64,000 nucleotides of DNA, taken from positions 19,299 through 83,298 of the forward strand of contig NZ_FOBF01000032.1 in the NCBI RefSeq assembly GCF_900109355.1, given 5' to 3'. Shown here in pieces: positions 1 through 7,911 of this stretch (position 1 is its first letter; the number at the start of each line of letters is the position of its first letter). This DNA comes from Nonomuraea pusilla (GTDB lineage Bacteria; Actinomycetota; Actinomycetes; Streptosporangiales; Streptosporangiaceae). Position numbers and translations under genes: made by a program. The notes below the pieces were generated by a model. That model did no database searches and was not told the origin of the DNA. It saw only the letters and a list, made by a program, of their open reading frames with translations.

Positions 1-968
1 CAGCCGAGCGCGCCGATCGTGACCGCCGAGCCCTTCGAGGCGTCCACCGGCGGCAGCGCGATGATGCGCGCCTTGACCGCCGGAGTGCGGAGCGAGGCGG
101 TCTCGCTGCCGAGCCAGGTGCCGTTCAGGTTGAAGGTGTGGTCGCCGGCCGCCCACGCGTTCTGCGCGTCGGGGAACTTCGTGGCCATGTAGTCGGGCTG
201 GAAGAGCCCGGCCTTGACGAGCGTCTCGAGCGCGGTCACGGCCCGCTTCACCTCGGGACGGTCCCAGGCGGCGGGGTCCTCGGCGAGCTGACGCAGCGCG
301 CCGGGGCCCGCCGTCGAGAGCAGCAGTTGGTAGAGCCAGAAGGCGTTGTAGGAGTTGACGGTGCCGTCGAGCGCGATCGGCCGGCGGCCCGCGGCCTTCT
401 CCTTGCCCGCGACGGCCAGGAAGTCCTCGAAGGTCTTGGGCGGGGTGGTGGCGAAGTCGGGGTAGCGGGCGGCGTCGTACCAGAGCCCCACGGAGAAGAC
501 GCTGTGGGGCACGAACCCGTACCCCTTGTCGTCGCTGATCGCCTTCAGCACGCTCTTGGGCAGGACCTCCTCGATCGTGGCGTTCTCGCCGGGGATCTTG
601 GCCTTGAAGACGGCGGACATGTCGCCGAGCGCGCCCGCGGCGCGGAACTCGGCGGTGTGGTCGATCGCCGTGTCGAAGAAGTCGGGCCCCTCGCCGGTCG
701 CGATGGCGTTCTTGATCTGCTCTTCCTGGGCCTTGCCGAGCCACTGCACGTCGACCTTGACCCCGGTCTGCTTGGCGTAGTCGGCGATGATGCTCTCGAA
801 GAGGGTGGCCTGCGGGGTGCCCTTGGCCCACTTCCCCCAGTAGACCAGGGGTTTCGCGTTCGGGCCGGACGAGGCGTCGGAGGACTGGCCACCTTGGATC
901 CTCGTGCCGCACGCGCTGAGGACGAGGAGCGCGCTCACGACGGCCGTCACGCGGATGCTCTTGCGCAT
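1..968 (-). CDS. Sugar ABC transporter substrate-binding lipoprotein, 3' end outside window
   Basis: Reading leftwards from the ATG at 968 gives an open frame to base 1 with no stop, so the C-terminus lies outside the window. The first 20 residues are a lipoprotein signal: positive MRKSIR, a hydrophobic stretch, then lipobox LSAC with Cys20. The mature part has the look of a family 1 extracellular solute-binding protein (KPLVYWGKWAKG, later GEGPDFFDT and WAAGDHTFNLNG). Such proteins are anchored outside the membrane and deliver oligosaccharides to MalF/MalG-type permeases; here the permeases would lie to the left, unseen. It diverges from the ROK gene at 1123 across a 154-bp region with an AT-rich inverted repeat, so ROK control is likely. 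The ligand cannot be told from sequence. Confidence 0.88.
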   Translation of the reverse strand, partial: MRKSIRVTAVVSALLVLSACGTRIQGGQSSDASSGPNAKPLVYWGKWAKGTPQATLFESIIADYAKQTGVKVDVQWLGKAQEEQIKNAIATGEGPDFFDTAIDHTAEFRAAGALGDMSAVFKAKIPGENATIEEVLPKSVLKAISDDKGYGFVPHSVFSVGLWYDAARYPDFATTPPKTFEDFLAVAGKEKAAGRRPIALDGTVNSYNAFWLYQLLLSTAGPGALRQLAEDPAAWDRPEVKRAVTALETLVKAGLFQPDYMATKFPDAQNAWAAGDHTFNLNGTWLGSETASLRTPAVKARIIALPPVDASKGSAVTIGALG

Positions 969-1033
969 TGCTGTTCCGTTCTTGGGGCAGGCGTCCACGG
1001 AGGGCCGTGAGACGCGAGGGGGGCTGCGATGCG

Positions 1034-1062
1034 CAATAATAAAGCCAGTTTCTGTATTAATG
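1034..1062. promoter_or_regulatory. AT-rich inverted repeat, candidate ROK operator
   Basis: CAATAATAAAG at 1034-1044 and CTGTATTAATG at 1052-1062 form an inverted repeat matching at 9 of 11 positions, with a 7-nt spacer. It is the only AT-rich patch between the divergent solute-binding and ROK genes, and TATTAA inside the right arm could be a -10. AT-rich palindromes between a ROK gene and a sugar transporter are typical operators for that family. The assignment rests on position and symmetry only. Confidence 0.5.
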
Positions 1063-1122
1063 GAAGAGATGTGACGGCACTCCGCGCGTCACCCGACGCC
1101 GGCGGCAACGAGAGGGTTGTGG

Positions 1123-2343
1123 ATGAGTGTGCTGATCGGACGTGAAAAGAGCCCGCTGCGCCGCGCAGGAGACCAGTCGCGGCTACGGCGTCTGAACTCC
1201 CTGGCCGTGATCGAGGCGATCCGGCAGGAGCCGCTCACCATTCCGATGATCGCCCAGGCCACGGGGCTCTCCAAGACCGCCGCCGACTCCGTCGTCGCCA
1301 ACCTCGTCACGCTCGGCTGGGCCGCCCCGGTCGAGCCGCTGGCCCCGACCGGCGCCGGCCGGCCCGCCAGCCGCTACCGCTTCCGCGCCGAGGCCGCGGT
1401 CGTCATCGGCATCGACATCGGCCTGCACACCACCAGGGCCGAGATCGCCGACCTGAACGGCGAGGTGCTGACCGCGGGGTCGGTCGCCTCGTCCGTCTCC
1501 GAGACCCCCGGCGACCTCGTCGCCGCCGCGGTGAAGGTCGTCGATGGGCTGCTCGCCGAGCAGGGCAGGAAGCGGGCCGAGGTGTGGGCGGCGGGCGTGG
1601 CCGTGCCCGCCGTGGTCTACCAGGACGTCATCACCAAGGGGGCGGAAGGCTGGGCCGGCTTCAGCGTGCGTGCCGCGCTGGAACCGCACTTCGAGTGCCC
1701 GATCGCGGTGGAGAACGACTCGAACCTCGCCGCGTTCGCCGAGGCGTGGAAGGGCAGCGCCACCGACGCGACCTCGGTGGTCTACGTGCACTCGGGCAAC
1801 CGCACGGGAGCGGGGCTCGTCCTGAACGGCATGGTCGTGCGCGGCGCGAACGGCGCCGCCGGCGAGATCGGCGCGCTGCCCCACCTCGGGTGGGAGCACG
1901 CCCAGGAGTTCCTGCACGACGTGCGGCTCGCCGACGGGCGGCGGCTCAACCGCGAGGAGGTGTTCGCCGCCGCGGCCGACGGCGAGGCGCCGGCCGTGCA
2001 GGCGGTCGACCGGTTCAGCAGGGAGATCGCGATCGGCATCGCCGCGCTCGTGCTCGCGATCGACCCCGAGATCGTGGTGGTCGGAGGCGGCAACGCGCGC
2101 GCCGGCGACACCTTCCTGGAGCCGCTCCGCCGGCACGTCGAAGCCCTGTGCACGGTACGGCCGGCGCCACCGATCGTGCCCTCGACGCTGAAGGAACGCG
2201 GGTCGATCACCGGCGCGGCCGGGCTCGCCGCCAACACCGTCCTGGAACAGCTGTACGCGGCGGCCTCCGGCGGGCAGACCCTCTCCAGCACCGACGTCCC
2301 GCCGTGGCGCTGGAACGCGGCGGCGAGCGGGGCGCGCTCGTAG
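1123..2343 (+). CDS. ROK family transcriptional regulator lacking the zinc motif
   Basis: A 406-residue protein. The ATG at 1123 is preferred because AGAGGG at 1111-1116 is correctly spaced; an in-frame TTG two codons earlier has no ribosome site. Residues about 20-70 form a winged helix-turn-helix (IRQEPLTIPMIAQATGLSK). A ROK kinase-like fold follows, with phosphate-binding VIGIDIG, the ENDSNLAAFAEA segment and a NGAAGEIG motif. The CxCGxxGC zinc motif usual in ROK proteins is missing: the segment after GEIGALPHLG runs straight on. It therefore resembles sugar-responsive repressors with an altered effector domain rather than a sugar kinase. It probably controls the divergent solute-binding gene. 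Moderately sure of regulator, unsure of ligand. Confidence 0.88.
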   Translation: MSVLIGREKSPLRRAGDQSRLRRLNSLAVIEAIRQEPLTIPMIAQATGLSKTAADSVVANLVTLGWAAPVEPLAPTGAGRPASRYRFRAEAAVVIGIDIGLHTTRAEIADLNGEVLTAGSVASSVSETPGDLVAAAVKVVDGLLAEQGRKRAEVWAAGVAVPAVVYQDVITKGAEGWAGFSVRAALEPHFECPIAVENDSNLAAFAEAWKGSATDATSVVYVHSGNRTGAGLVLNGMVVRGANGAAGEIGALPHLGWEHAQEFLHDVRLADGRRLNREEVFAAAADGEAPAVQAVDRFSREIAIGIAALVLAIDPEIVVVGGGNARAGDTFLEPLRRHVEALCTVRPAPPIVPSTLKERGSITGAAGLAANTVLEQLYAAASGGQTLSSTDVPPWRWNAAASGARS

Positions 2344-2374
2344 TTCGCGGGGTGTGCCGGAGGGCCGGACGGTC

Positions 2375-3256
2375 TCACCTCGTGAGGGGCGCCACCCCGA
2401 GGAGGGCCGCGGTCCTGGTGTAGACGGCGCCGGCGAGGGTGTCGTTCAGAGCCAGGCGCGAAGGGGTGTCCGGCTGGGACTCGCTGAAGAAGCCGCCACT
2501 GGGGCGTGGCGCCGGCGAGGCGGTGGCGAGCCAGACAGGGGTCCGCACCCCTTCGTCCGGGGTGACGGCGAACGGTCGGAACAGCGGGGCGGTCAGCCGC
2601 ATCAGCCCGCCGGCGTTGCTGTTCATCGCGGTGCCCTTCACCATGCCGGGATTGGCGTTGTAAACGCTCATGCCGTCGGGCAGGCGGTGTGCGAGCTCTC
2701 GCGCCGCCAGGAGGCTGACGAGCTTGCTCGTCGCGTAGACGTTGATCTGGTTGTAGAAACGGTCGCCCCACGATGTCCCGGCGACGTCCGGATCGGCGGC
2801 GTCGAGCCTGCCGCGCTTCTCCACGAACGACGACATGTTGATGATCCGCGCCTGGGGTGCGAGCGCTCCTTCGGCCAGCAAGGCGTGAGTGAGCAGGAAC
2901 GGAGCGTGGTGGTTGAGCGCGTAGGTGCGTTCCGCGCCGTCCGCCGTCTGCTCGTAGCGGGGGAAGGCTGCCCCTGCGTTGTTGACGAGGACGTCCACGG
3001 GGCGGCTGCCGGCGGCCAGTTCCGCGGCCAGTGCCCGCACCTGCGACCACTGTTCCAGATCGGCGGTGAACGTCCTCGGCGGCACTGCTTCACGGTCCGA
3101 GGAGCGCGGGCCGCGCAGGCGTTCCGCGGCGTGCCGGGTGCGCGTCGCGTCCCGGCCGACGAGGACGACGCCGTGCCCCGCCTCGACCAGGTGGCGTGCC
3201 ATCACCAGGCCCAGGCCGGAGGCTCCGCCCGTGATGACCACGGTCTTGCTGCTCAT
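2375..3256 (-). CDS. Short-chain dehydrogenase/reductase
   Basis: A 293-residue NAD(P)-dependent oxidoreductase of the SDR superfamily. The N-terminus has the dinucleotide-binding glycine motif (TGGASGLG, residues about 9-16), then VNNAGAA, and the catalytic YATSK (Tyr-x-x-x-Lys) about residues 172-176. Length and C-terminal extension resemble the retinol-dehydrogenase/WW-oxidoreductase-like group. Its start overlaps the stop of the MarR gene by 4 bp (3253-3256), so the two are translationally coupled. MarR control by a small aromatic or electrophilic effector is the simplest reading. Substrate unknown. Confidence 0.88.
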   Translation of the reverse strand: MSSKTVVITGGASGLGLVMARHLVEAGHGVVLVGRDATRTRHAAERLRGPRSSDREAVPPRTFTADLEQWSQVRALAAELAAGSRPVDVLVNNAGAAFPRYEQTADGAERTYALNHHAPFLLTHALLAEGALAPQARIINMSSFVEKRGRLDAADPDVAGTSWGDRFYNQINVYATSKLVSLLAARELAHRLPDGMSVYNANPGMVKGTAMNSNAGGLMRLTAPLFRPFAVTPDEGVRTPVWLATASPAPRPSGGFFSESQPDTPSRLALNDTLAGAVYTRTAALLGVAPLTR

Positions 3257-3726
3257 CGCCGTTCCCCTTCCGGGATGGCCACGACGTCGGCGGCCTCGTC
3301 TGCCGAGTGGGTGCCGTCGATCGCCTGACGGAGAAGCTCGTGCAGGCGCAGCCTGCTCTCGTGGTCGAGGCGGGCGAAGGGCGAGCGCTCGGTGGTGTGC
3401 TGGATGACGCGATCACGCAGCGCGCATCCCTCGGGGGTGAGCTGGATGACTTTCACGCGGCGGTCGGTGGGGTGGGGCACCCGGCGGACCAGGCCGCGTC
3501 TCTCCAGCCGGTCGATCATCGAGGTGGCGGTCGAGGCGTCGCACTGCAGGCGGTCGGCCAGCCGGCGCGCGGTCATCTCCGGCCCGCGGCTCAGCCTCCA
3601 CAGCGCATCCGTCTGAGTGTCGGTCAGCCCCGCTTCCCGGGCCAGCTCCTTGAGCTCGGCGTGCACCTGGGCACGGATCGCGAACAGGCAGTCGTGGAGC
3701 TGCTCGTTCAGCTGCTGATCATCCAT
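3253..3726 (-). CDS. MarR family transcriptional regulator
   Basis: A 157-residue MarR winged-helix protein. It has the expected helix-turn-helix (TARRLADRLQCDASTATSMI) and the wing with the conserved RRVPHPTDRR signature. The ATG at 3726 is chosen although no Shine-Dalgarno sequence precedes it: TATATT on the minus strand (3739-3734) ends 7 nt upstream, which fits a leaderless transcript. A TTG three codons earlier is the alternative. It heads a two-gene unit with the SDR gene and probably represses itself through the palindromes at 3742-3769. Confidence 0.9.
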   Translation of the reverse strand: MDDQQLNEQLHDCLFAIRAQVHAELKELAREAGLTDTQTDALWRLSRGPEMTARRLADRLQCDASTATSMIDRLERRGLVRRVPHPTDRRVKVIQLTPEGCALRDRVIQHTTERSPFARLDHESRLRLHELLRQAIDGTHSADEAADVVAIPEGERR

Positions 3727-3733
3727 GGCCGCC

Positions 3734-3769
3734 AATATACGTGGAACTTCCAGTCATTGGAAAATCCAA
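3734..3769 (-). promoter_or_regulatory. MarR promoter with three overlapping palindromes
   Basis: TGGAA-C-TTCCA (3742-3752), TTCCA-n5-TGGAA (3748-3762) and TTGGA-AAA-TCCAA (3757-3769) overlap, reusing one half-site TTCCA/TGGAA. On the minus strand the putative -10 TATATT (3739-3734) directly follows, and transcription would start at or next to the MarR ATG. Tandem palindromes over a marR promoter are typical autoregulatory sites. Confidence 0.62.
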
Positions 3770-3820
3770 CATTCTCCGGCGGCGGGTGGCGGGCGGGCGG
3801 CCTCTCGTCTGGGCGGCTGA

Positions 3821-3897
3821 TCAGATGGACAGCCCCAGGTTCATGCCGCCGGTGGCGTCGATCACGCGGCCCATGATCCAGCGCGCGTCGTCCGATC
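3821..3897 (-). pseudogene. C-terminal fragment of a second SDR enzyme
   Basis: On the minus strand this segment reads SDDARWIMGRVIDATGGMNL followed by four residues and a stop. That is the standard C-terminus of FabG-like short-chain dehydrogenases (SDDARWITGQ...DATGG). Nothing upstream continues the protein: at 3898 the sequence changes to an unrelated plus-strand reading. It is a tail left by deletion or recombination and is not part of the intact SDR gene at 2375. Confidence 0.6.
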
Positions 3898-3901
3898 CAC
3901 G

Positions 3902-4218
3902 TCGTCGCCCAGCGCCGACCGCCAGGCCCTGATCGTCGCCGACAACGTCGACAGCGGGCGGCAGATCAGGCCGCTGCTGCCCGGCCGCGCGGGACGACCC
4001 TCAGCCATGGCGTGACCTCGCTGTTCTCCGTCGCGAGCGCGGCCGCTCTGATCGGCGTGGACCTCGACATGGCGCATGAGGCTCTCTCACGGCTGTCCGA
4101 CATGGGCCTTCTGCTGCCGGTGGGGACGCGGGCCCCGATCAGGTCGCACGTCAAGCTGCTCGAACTGGTGCGGCAGTTCGTCCTGGAACAGTCGCAGGAG
4201 TACGGGCCGGCCGGCTGA
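3902..4218 (+). pseudogene. Remnant of an NB-ARC (AfsR/SARP-like) regulator
   Basis: Two pieces in different frames. The piece at 3902-4015 reads ALIVADNVDSGRQIRPLLPG, the nucleotide-binding segment seen in NB-ARC regulators such as AfsR. The piece at 4012-4218 reads LFSVASAAALIGVDLDMAHE then LSRLSDMGLLLP, typical of the winged-helix region after NB-ARC, and ends at a stop at 4216-4218. The Walker A part, the TPR part and a common frame are missing. The family call rests on motif resemblance. Confidence 0.5.
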
Positions 4219-4257
4219 CGGCGGCCGGGCAGCGGTACCGTACGACGCCGCATGACG

Positions 4258-5715
4258 TCACTTGGCCGAAGCCGCGGGAACCGGCTCGGCCGGGGCGACG
4301 GCCGGCGGCTTGCGGATGAACGACACCGCCAGCACGAAGCCCACGGCCGCGACCACCGCGGAGACCACGTACACCCGGCTCAGGCCGCTCGCCCCGGCCT
4401 GGACCAGCTCGATAGGGCGCACGCCCTTCGCGACGCTCTCCACGCTCGCGCCGATCCCGCCCCCGCCCCAGGCCCCGGAGCCCGCCTGGAAGACCAGGCC
4501 GAGCACCGCCACGCCGAGAGACTGCCCGAGCTGGCGGAAGGAGGCCATGGTCCCCGAGCCCATCCCGGCCCGCTCGGGCGGCACCGAGGCGAGCACGGCC
4601 GCGCCGCCGGCGGGGATGCCGATGCCCACGCCCGCGCCGATGATCGCCAGGCCGGGCAGCAGCGCCTGCCAGCCGGAGTCGGGCCGCAGCATGAGCGACA
4701 CCAGGGCGGAGCCCACGGCGAGGAGGAACAGGCTGAGCCCGATCGTCACCCGGGGCGAGACCTTGTGCAGCACCCGGCCCACGAACGTCGAGACCAGGAA
4801 CGACGTGACCGCCAGCGGCAGCAGCACCGCGCCCGACTGCAGCGGTGACAGGCCGAGCAGCGACTGCAGCCAGACCGAGGTGAACACCAGGCAGGCGAAG
4901 GCCCAGGCCGACGCAGTGACGCAGAACATCAGGCTGCTGAAGGACCGGCTGCGGAACAGGCCGAGGTCCAGCATGGGCTGCCGGCGGCGGCGTTCGATGA
5001 GGACGAAGGCCACCAGCGCGACGGCCGACGCCGCGAGCAGGACGATCACCTGTGCCCGGGCGAAGCCCTCGTCCCCGGCCGAGATCAGCGCGTACGTGAG
5101 CAGCCCCGAGCAGACTCCGAAGGCCAGGATTCCCGGCCCGTCGACGGTGGCGCCCGCCCGGCGCGGCGTGGCGGTCACGAACGCGAGCGTCAGTGCCAGC
5201 GTGACGAGGCTGAGCGGCAGGTTGATGAAGAAGATCGCGCGCCAGCCCAGGTACTGGATGAGGAGTCCGCCGAAGACGGGGCCGACGGCCGCCGCCGCGC
5301 CGACGACGGCGCTCCACACGCCGATCGCCACGCCGCGCGCCTTGTCGCTGTAATGGGTGCCCAGCAGCGCGACGCTGGTGACGAACATGGCCGCGCCGCC
5401 GATCCCCTGCACGCCTCGCGCGGCGATGAGCACGCTCTCGTTCGCGGCCAGTCCGCAGGCCAGCGAGGCGAGGGCGAACAGCGCGACCGAGCCGGCGTAG
5501 ACGGCGCGGTGCCCGAACAGGTCGCCGATGGAGCCCGCGCTCAGGGTCAGCACGCCGAGCGCGAGCGTGTAGATGTTCATGACCCACTGCATCGCGCCGA
5601 GCGAGGCGTGGACGTCGCCCGCTATGTCGGGCAGTGCCACGGTGACCACCGTCGTGTCGACGATCAACATGAACGAACCGAGGCAGACCGCCGTGAGTGG
5701 CCACCACCTGCGCAT
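4258..5715 (-). CDS. MFS exporter, EmrB/QacA (DHA2, 14-TM) family
   Basis: A 485-residue integral membrane drug/H+ antiporter. It begins MRRWWPLTAVCLGSFML with the family-typical VDTTVVTVALPDIA in helix 1, motif A region GDLFGHRAVY, and motif C-like stretches later. I place the start at the ATG at 5715 because GGGAGG lies 7 nt upstream; a longer frame to 5817 adds a polar 34-residue stretch that is probably not translated. Hydrophobic segments support about 14 helices. It diverges from the Lrp-type regulator at 5835, the likely controller. The exported compound is unknown. Confidence 0.9.
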   Translation of the reverse strand: MRRWWPLTAVCLGSFMLIVDTTVVTVALPDIAGDVHASLGAMQWVMNIYTLALGVLTLSAGSIGDLFGHRAVYAGSVALFALASLACGLAANESVLIAARGVQGIGGAAMFVTSVALLGTHYSDKARGVAIGVWSAVVGAAAAVGPVFGGLLIQYLGWRAIFFINLPLSLVTLALTLAFVTATPRRAGATVDGPGILAFGVCSGLLTYALISAGDEGFARAQVIVLLAASAVALVAFVLIERRRRQPMLDLGLFRSRSFSSLMFCVTASAWAFACLVFTSVWLQSLLGLSPLQSGAVLLPLAVTSFLVSTFVGRVLHKVSPRVTIGLSLFLLAVGSALVSLMLRPDSGWQALLPGLAIIGAGVGIGIPAGGAAVLASVPPERAGMGSGTMASFRQLGQSLGVAVLGLVFQAGSGAWGGGGIGASVESVAKGVRPIELVQAGASGLSRVYVVSAVVAAVGFVLAVSFIRKPPAVAPAEPVPAASAK

Positions 5716-5834
5716 TGCCGATGCCTCCCAGATCTCGTGAGTCGGTGCCGTCACGATCCTCGGGGCGGGCCGCTCACTCCCGTCAGTCACCGGAGAGATA
5801 TCGTCGTTATCCTGCATCGGGCTAGGGTTCCCGC

Positions 5835-6809
5835 ATGGAATCCATCATCCTCGACGAGCTCGACCGCAAGCTCGCGCATGCCCTGGAGATCGACGGCAGG
5901 GCCTCGTTCAGCCGGATCGGCCAGGTGCTCGGCGTGTCCGAGACGACGGTCGCCCGCCGGTACCGGCGCCTGCGCTCGTCCGGGGTGCTTCGGGTGGTGG
6001 GTGCCGTCAACGGCGTGGCACTCGGCTACATGTCGTGGACCATCCGCCTGCGCTGCACGCCCGACGCGGCCACGTCCATCGCGACCGCGCTGGCCCGCCG
6101 CCCCGACACCTACTGGGTGCACGTGATGTCCGGCGGCACGGAGATCTCCTGCTTCGTCCAGCTGCGCACGGAGGGTGAACGTGACACGCTCCTGCTGGAG
6201 AAGCTGCCGCGCACCCACTGGGTGCTCGGCGTGAGCGCGCACGCGATGCTGCACGGGTTCATGCGGCCGGGAAACTGGTCCGGCGGCGACCGCCTGTCCC
6301 CGGACCAGGTCGAGCAGCTCCGCCCGCCCGCCCCCGAGCCGGCCCCCGAACCCGACGGTGTCACGCTGGGGCCCGCCGACGAGCGCCTGCTCGCGGCGCT
6401 GTCCGTGGACGGGCGCACCGGTCTGGTCGAACTGGCGGCGGCGAGCGGGCTGCAGGAGCCCGCGGTGCGCCGTCGCCTGGCCCGTCTCAGCCGGGCGGGC
6501 GTCCTGGCCTACACCGTGGACATCGCTCCGGCCGCGCTCGGCCACAAGGCGGAGGCGCGGCTGTGGATGTCGGTGCGCCCGTCCCAGCTCGTGCCCGTGG
6601 CCGAGACGCTGGCCCAGCACCCCGAAGCCGGCTTCGTGGCGGTCACGACCGGCCCCACGAATCTCGTCGCCGCCGTGACCTGCCGCGACAACCGCGCCTT
6701 CTACCGGTACCTGGTCGAGCGGATCGGCGTCCTCGACGCGATCACCTCGCTGGAGACGGCCCCGGTGATGCGTACGGTGAAGCGCAGCGGAGCCTTCCTG
6801 CCGATCTGA
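5835..6809 (+). CDS. Lrp/AsnC regulator with two tandem HTH-RAM units
   Basis: A 324-residue protein made of two copies of the Lrp architecture. Residues 1-150: HTH (LDRKLAHALEIDGRASFSRI, then VSETTVARRYRRL) and a RAM-like sensor. A Pro/Glu linker PPAPEPAPEPDG separates it from a second HTH (DERLLAALSVDGRTGLVELA) and second sensor. Single-unit Lrp proteins are about 150 residues, so this is the fused form common in actinomycetes. TAGGGT at 5823-5828 sits 6 nt before the ATG, which would make the transcript leaderless. It probably controls the divergent exporter; the effector is likely an amino acid or related small molecule. Confidence 0.88.
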   Translation: MESIILDELDRKLAHALEIDGRASFSRIGQVLGVSETTVARRYRRLRSSGVLRVVGAVNGVALGYMSWTIRLRCTPDAATSIATALARRPDTYWVHVMSGGTEISCFVQLRTEGERDTLLLEKLPRTHWVLGVSAHAMLHGFMRPGNWSGGDRLSPDQVEQLRPPAPEPAPEPDGVTLGPADERLLAALSVDGRTGLVELAAASGLQEPAVRRRLARLSRAGVLAYTVDIAPAALGHKAEARLWMSVRPSQLVPVAETLAQHPEAGFVAVTTGPTNLVAAVTCRDNRAFYRYLVERIGVLDAITSLETAPVMRTVKRSGAFLPI

Positions 6810-6815
6810 CCTGGT

Positions 6816-7145
6816 TCACCCCAGCCGGTCCGCGATCAGGGACGTCACTGCCGAGGGGTTGTCCAGGTGGAACAGGTGGCCGCCGTCCACGACGTGCGGC
6901 CGCGACGCCTCGGACGACAGGCGAGCCCAGCGCCGCACGACCTCCGGGCCCGCCAGCGGGTCGCGGCTGCCCGCGAGCGCCACCACCGGCAGCGGCTCGG
7001 GACGTGGCAGCCGGTACCGGGCCGGCCACTCCAGGCCGGCGCGCGGCACCCTGGTGACCCGCGCGCGCAGCGCCTCGTGATCGGCCACCGCCGCGGGCAC
7101 GCCGCCCAGCTCGACGGCCGTCCCGAACAACCGGGCGTCCGGCAT
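6816..7145 (-). pseudogene. C-terminal half of a type II thioesterase
   Basis: The 109-residue frame has features of GrsT/RifR-type thioesterases: PVVALAGSRDPLAGPEVVRR around the catalytic Asp region and VDGGHLFHLD with the catalytic His. The N-terminal half, including the GxSxG nucleophile, is absent, and the sequence just upstream is biotin carboxylase debris. Such editing thioesterases serve polyketide or peptide synthetases, so this is probably a scrap of a lost biosynthetic locus. It could still be translated from the ATG at 7145 but could not be active. Confidence 0.6.
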
Positions 7146-7159
7146 CGCGCTCCACCGCG

Positions 7160-7690
7160 CGGTCGCCGGTGGTCAGCGCGGCGGCGAGCGGCGCCGGATC
7201 GAAGGCGGGCGGCTCGGCGATCCTGTTCTCCCTGCCGGGAAGCTGGATCGGCTGCACCCGCGACCCGTCCGGCAGATGCCGGCGCCAGCGCAGGTAGCCG
7301 AGTCGTCGTACGGCGGGATGTCGGTGCCCGCCGAGCAGTGCGAGTCCACCCGAACCCCGGGCCCGCCGGGCAGGTCGCACACGGTCAGCCTGCCGGGCGT
7401 CGGCGCGAAGTCCGCCGGTGACCGTCTCGGTGACCGGGTGCTCGACCTGGATGCGCGCGTGCACCTCCATGAACCAGAAGCGTCCCGCCGTCGTCCAGCA
7501 GGAACTCCATCGTGCCCGCCCCGACGTGCCCCATGGCCTTGGCGCCGCGCAGCGCCGTTTCGCCCATCTGGTCCCGCAGCGTCGCGTCGAGCGCGGGAGA
7601 GGACGCTTCCTCGATGAGCTTCTGGTGCCTGCGCCGCACCGAGGCCGTGCCGTGGTGGTCGGCGAGGATCTGGAACTCGACGTGTACGCC
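7160..7690 (-). pseudogene. Decayed acyl-CoA/biotin carboxylase fragment
   Basis: Pieces of a biotin carboxylase subunit appear in three minus-strand frames: VEFQILADHHG near 7680; RRRHQKLIEEA then AKAMGHVGAGTMEFLLDD at 7630-7510; FMEVHARIQVEHPVTE at 7475-7430; and LPGGPGVRVDSH then IPPYDDS at 7380-7310. These are ATP-grasp signatures of AccC/PccA-type proteins in correct order, but frameshifts and deletions separate them and both ends are gone. Non-functional. The 220 bp to its right (7691-7911) hold short hydrophobic frames I cannot assign. Confidence 0.72.
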
Positions 7691-7911
7691 GCGATGGTGG
7701 TCCCGGTCAGTACGGCCGCCGTCACCGCGAACGCCGGAGGGCCACGAAGGGCAGCAGGGGGAGGCAGGTCAGCGACCTGGTGATCCCGATGACGCCGAAG
7801 GCGGCGTGCCGGTCGGGCACCGCCTCGGCGAGCGCGTCCACACGGCGTGGAGCGCGCCCGCGAGCAGCACCACGCGCGGCGGAGAACTTGATGAACCCCG
7901 GAACGAGGACG

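Noticed and set aside
138..1010. A 290-residue plus-strand frame at the left end
   Set aside because: Antisense to the partial solute-binding lipoprotein, which has a signal peptide, lipobox and family motifs.
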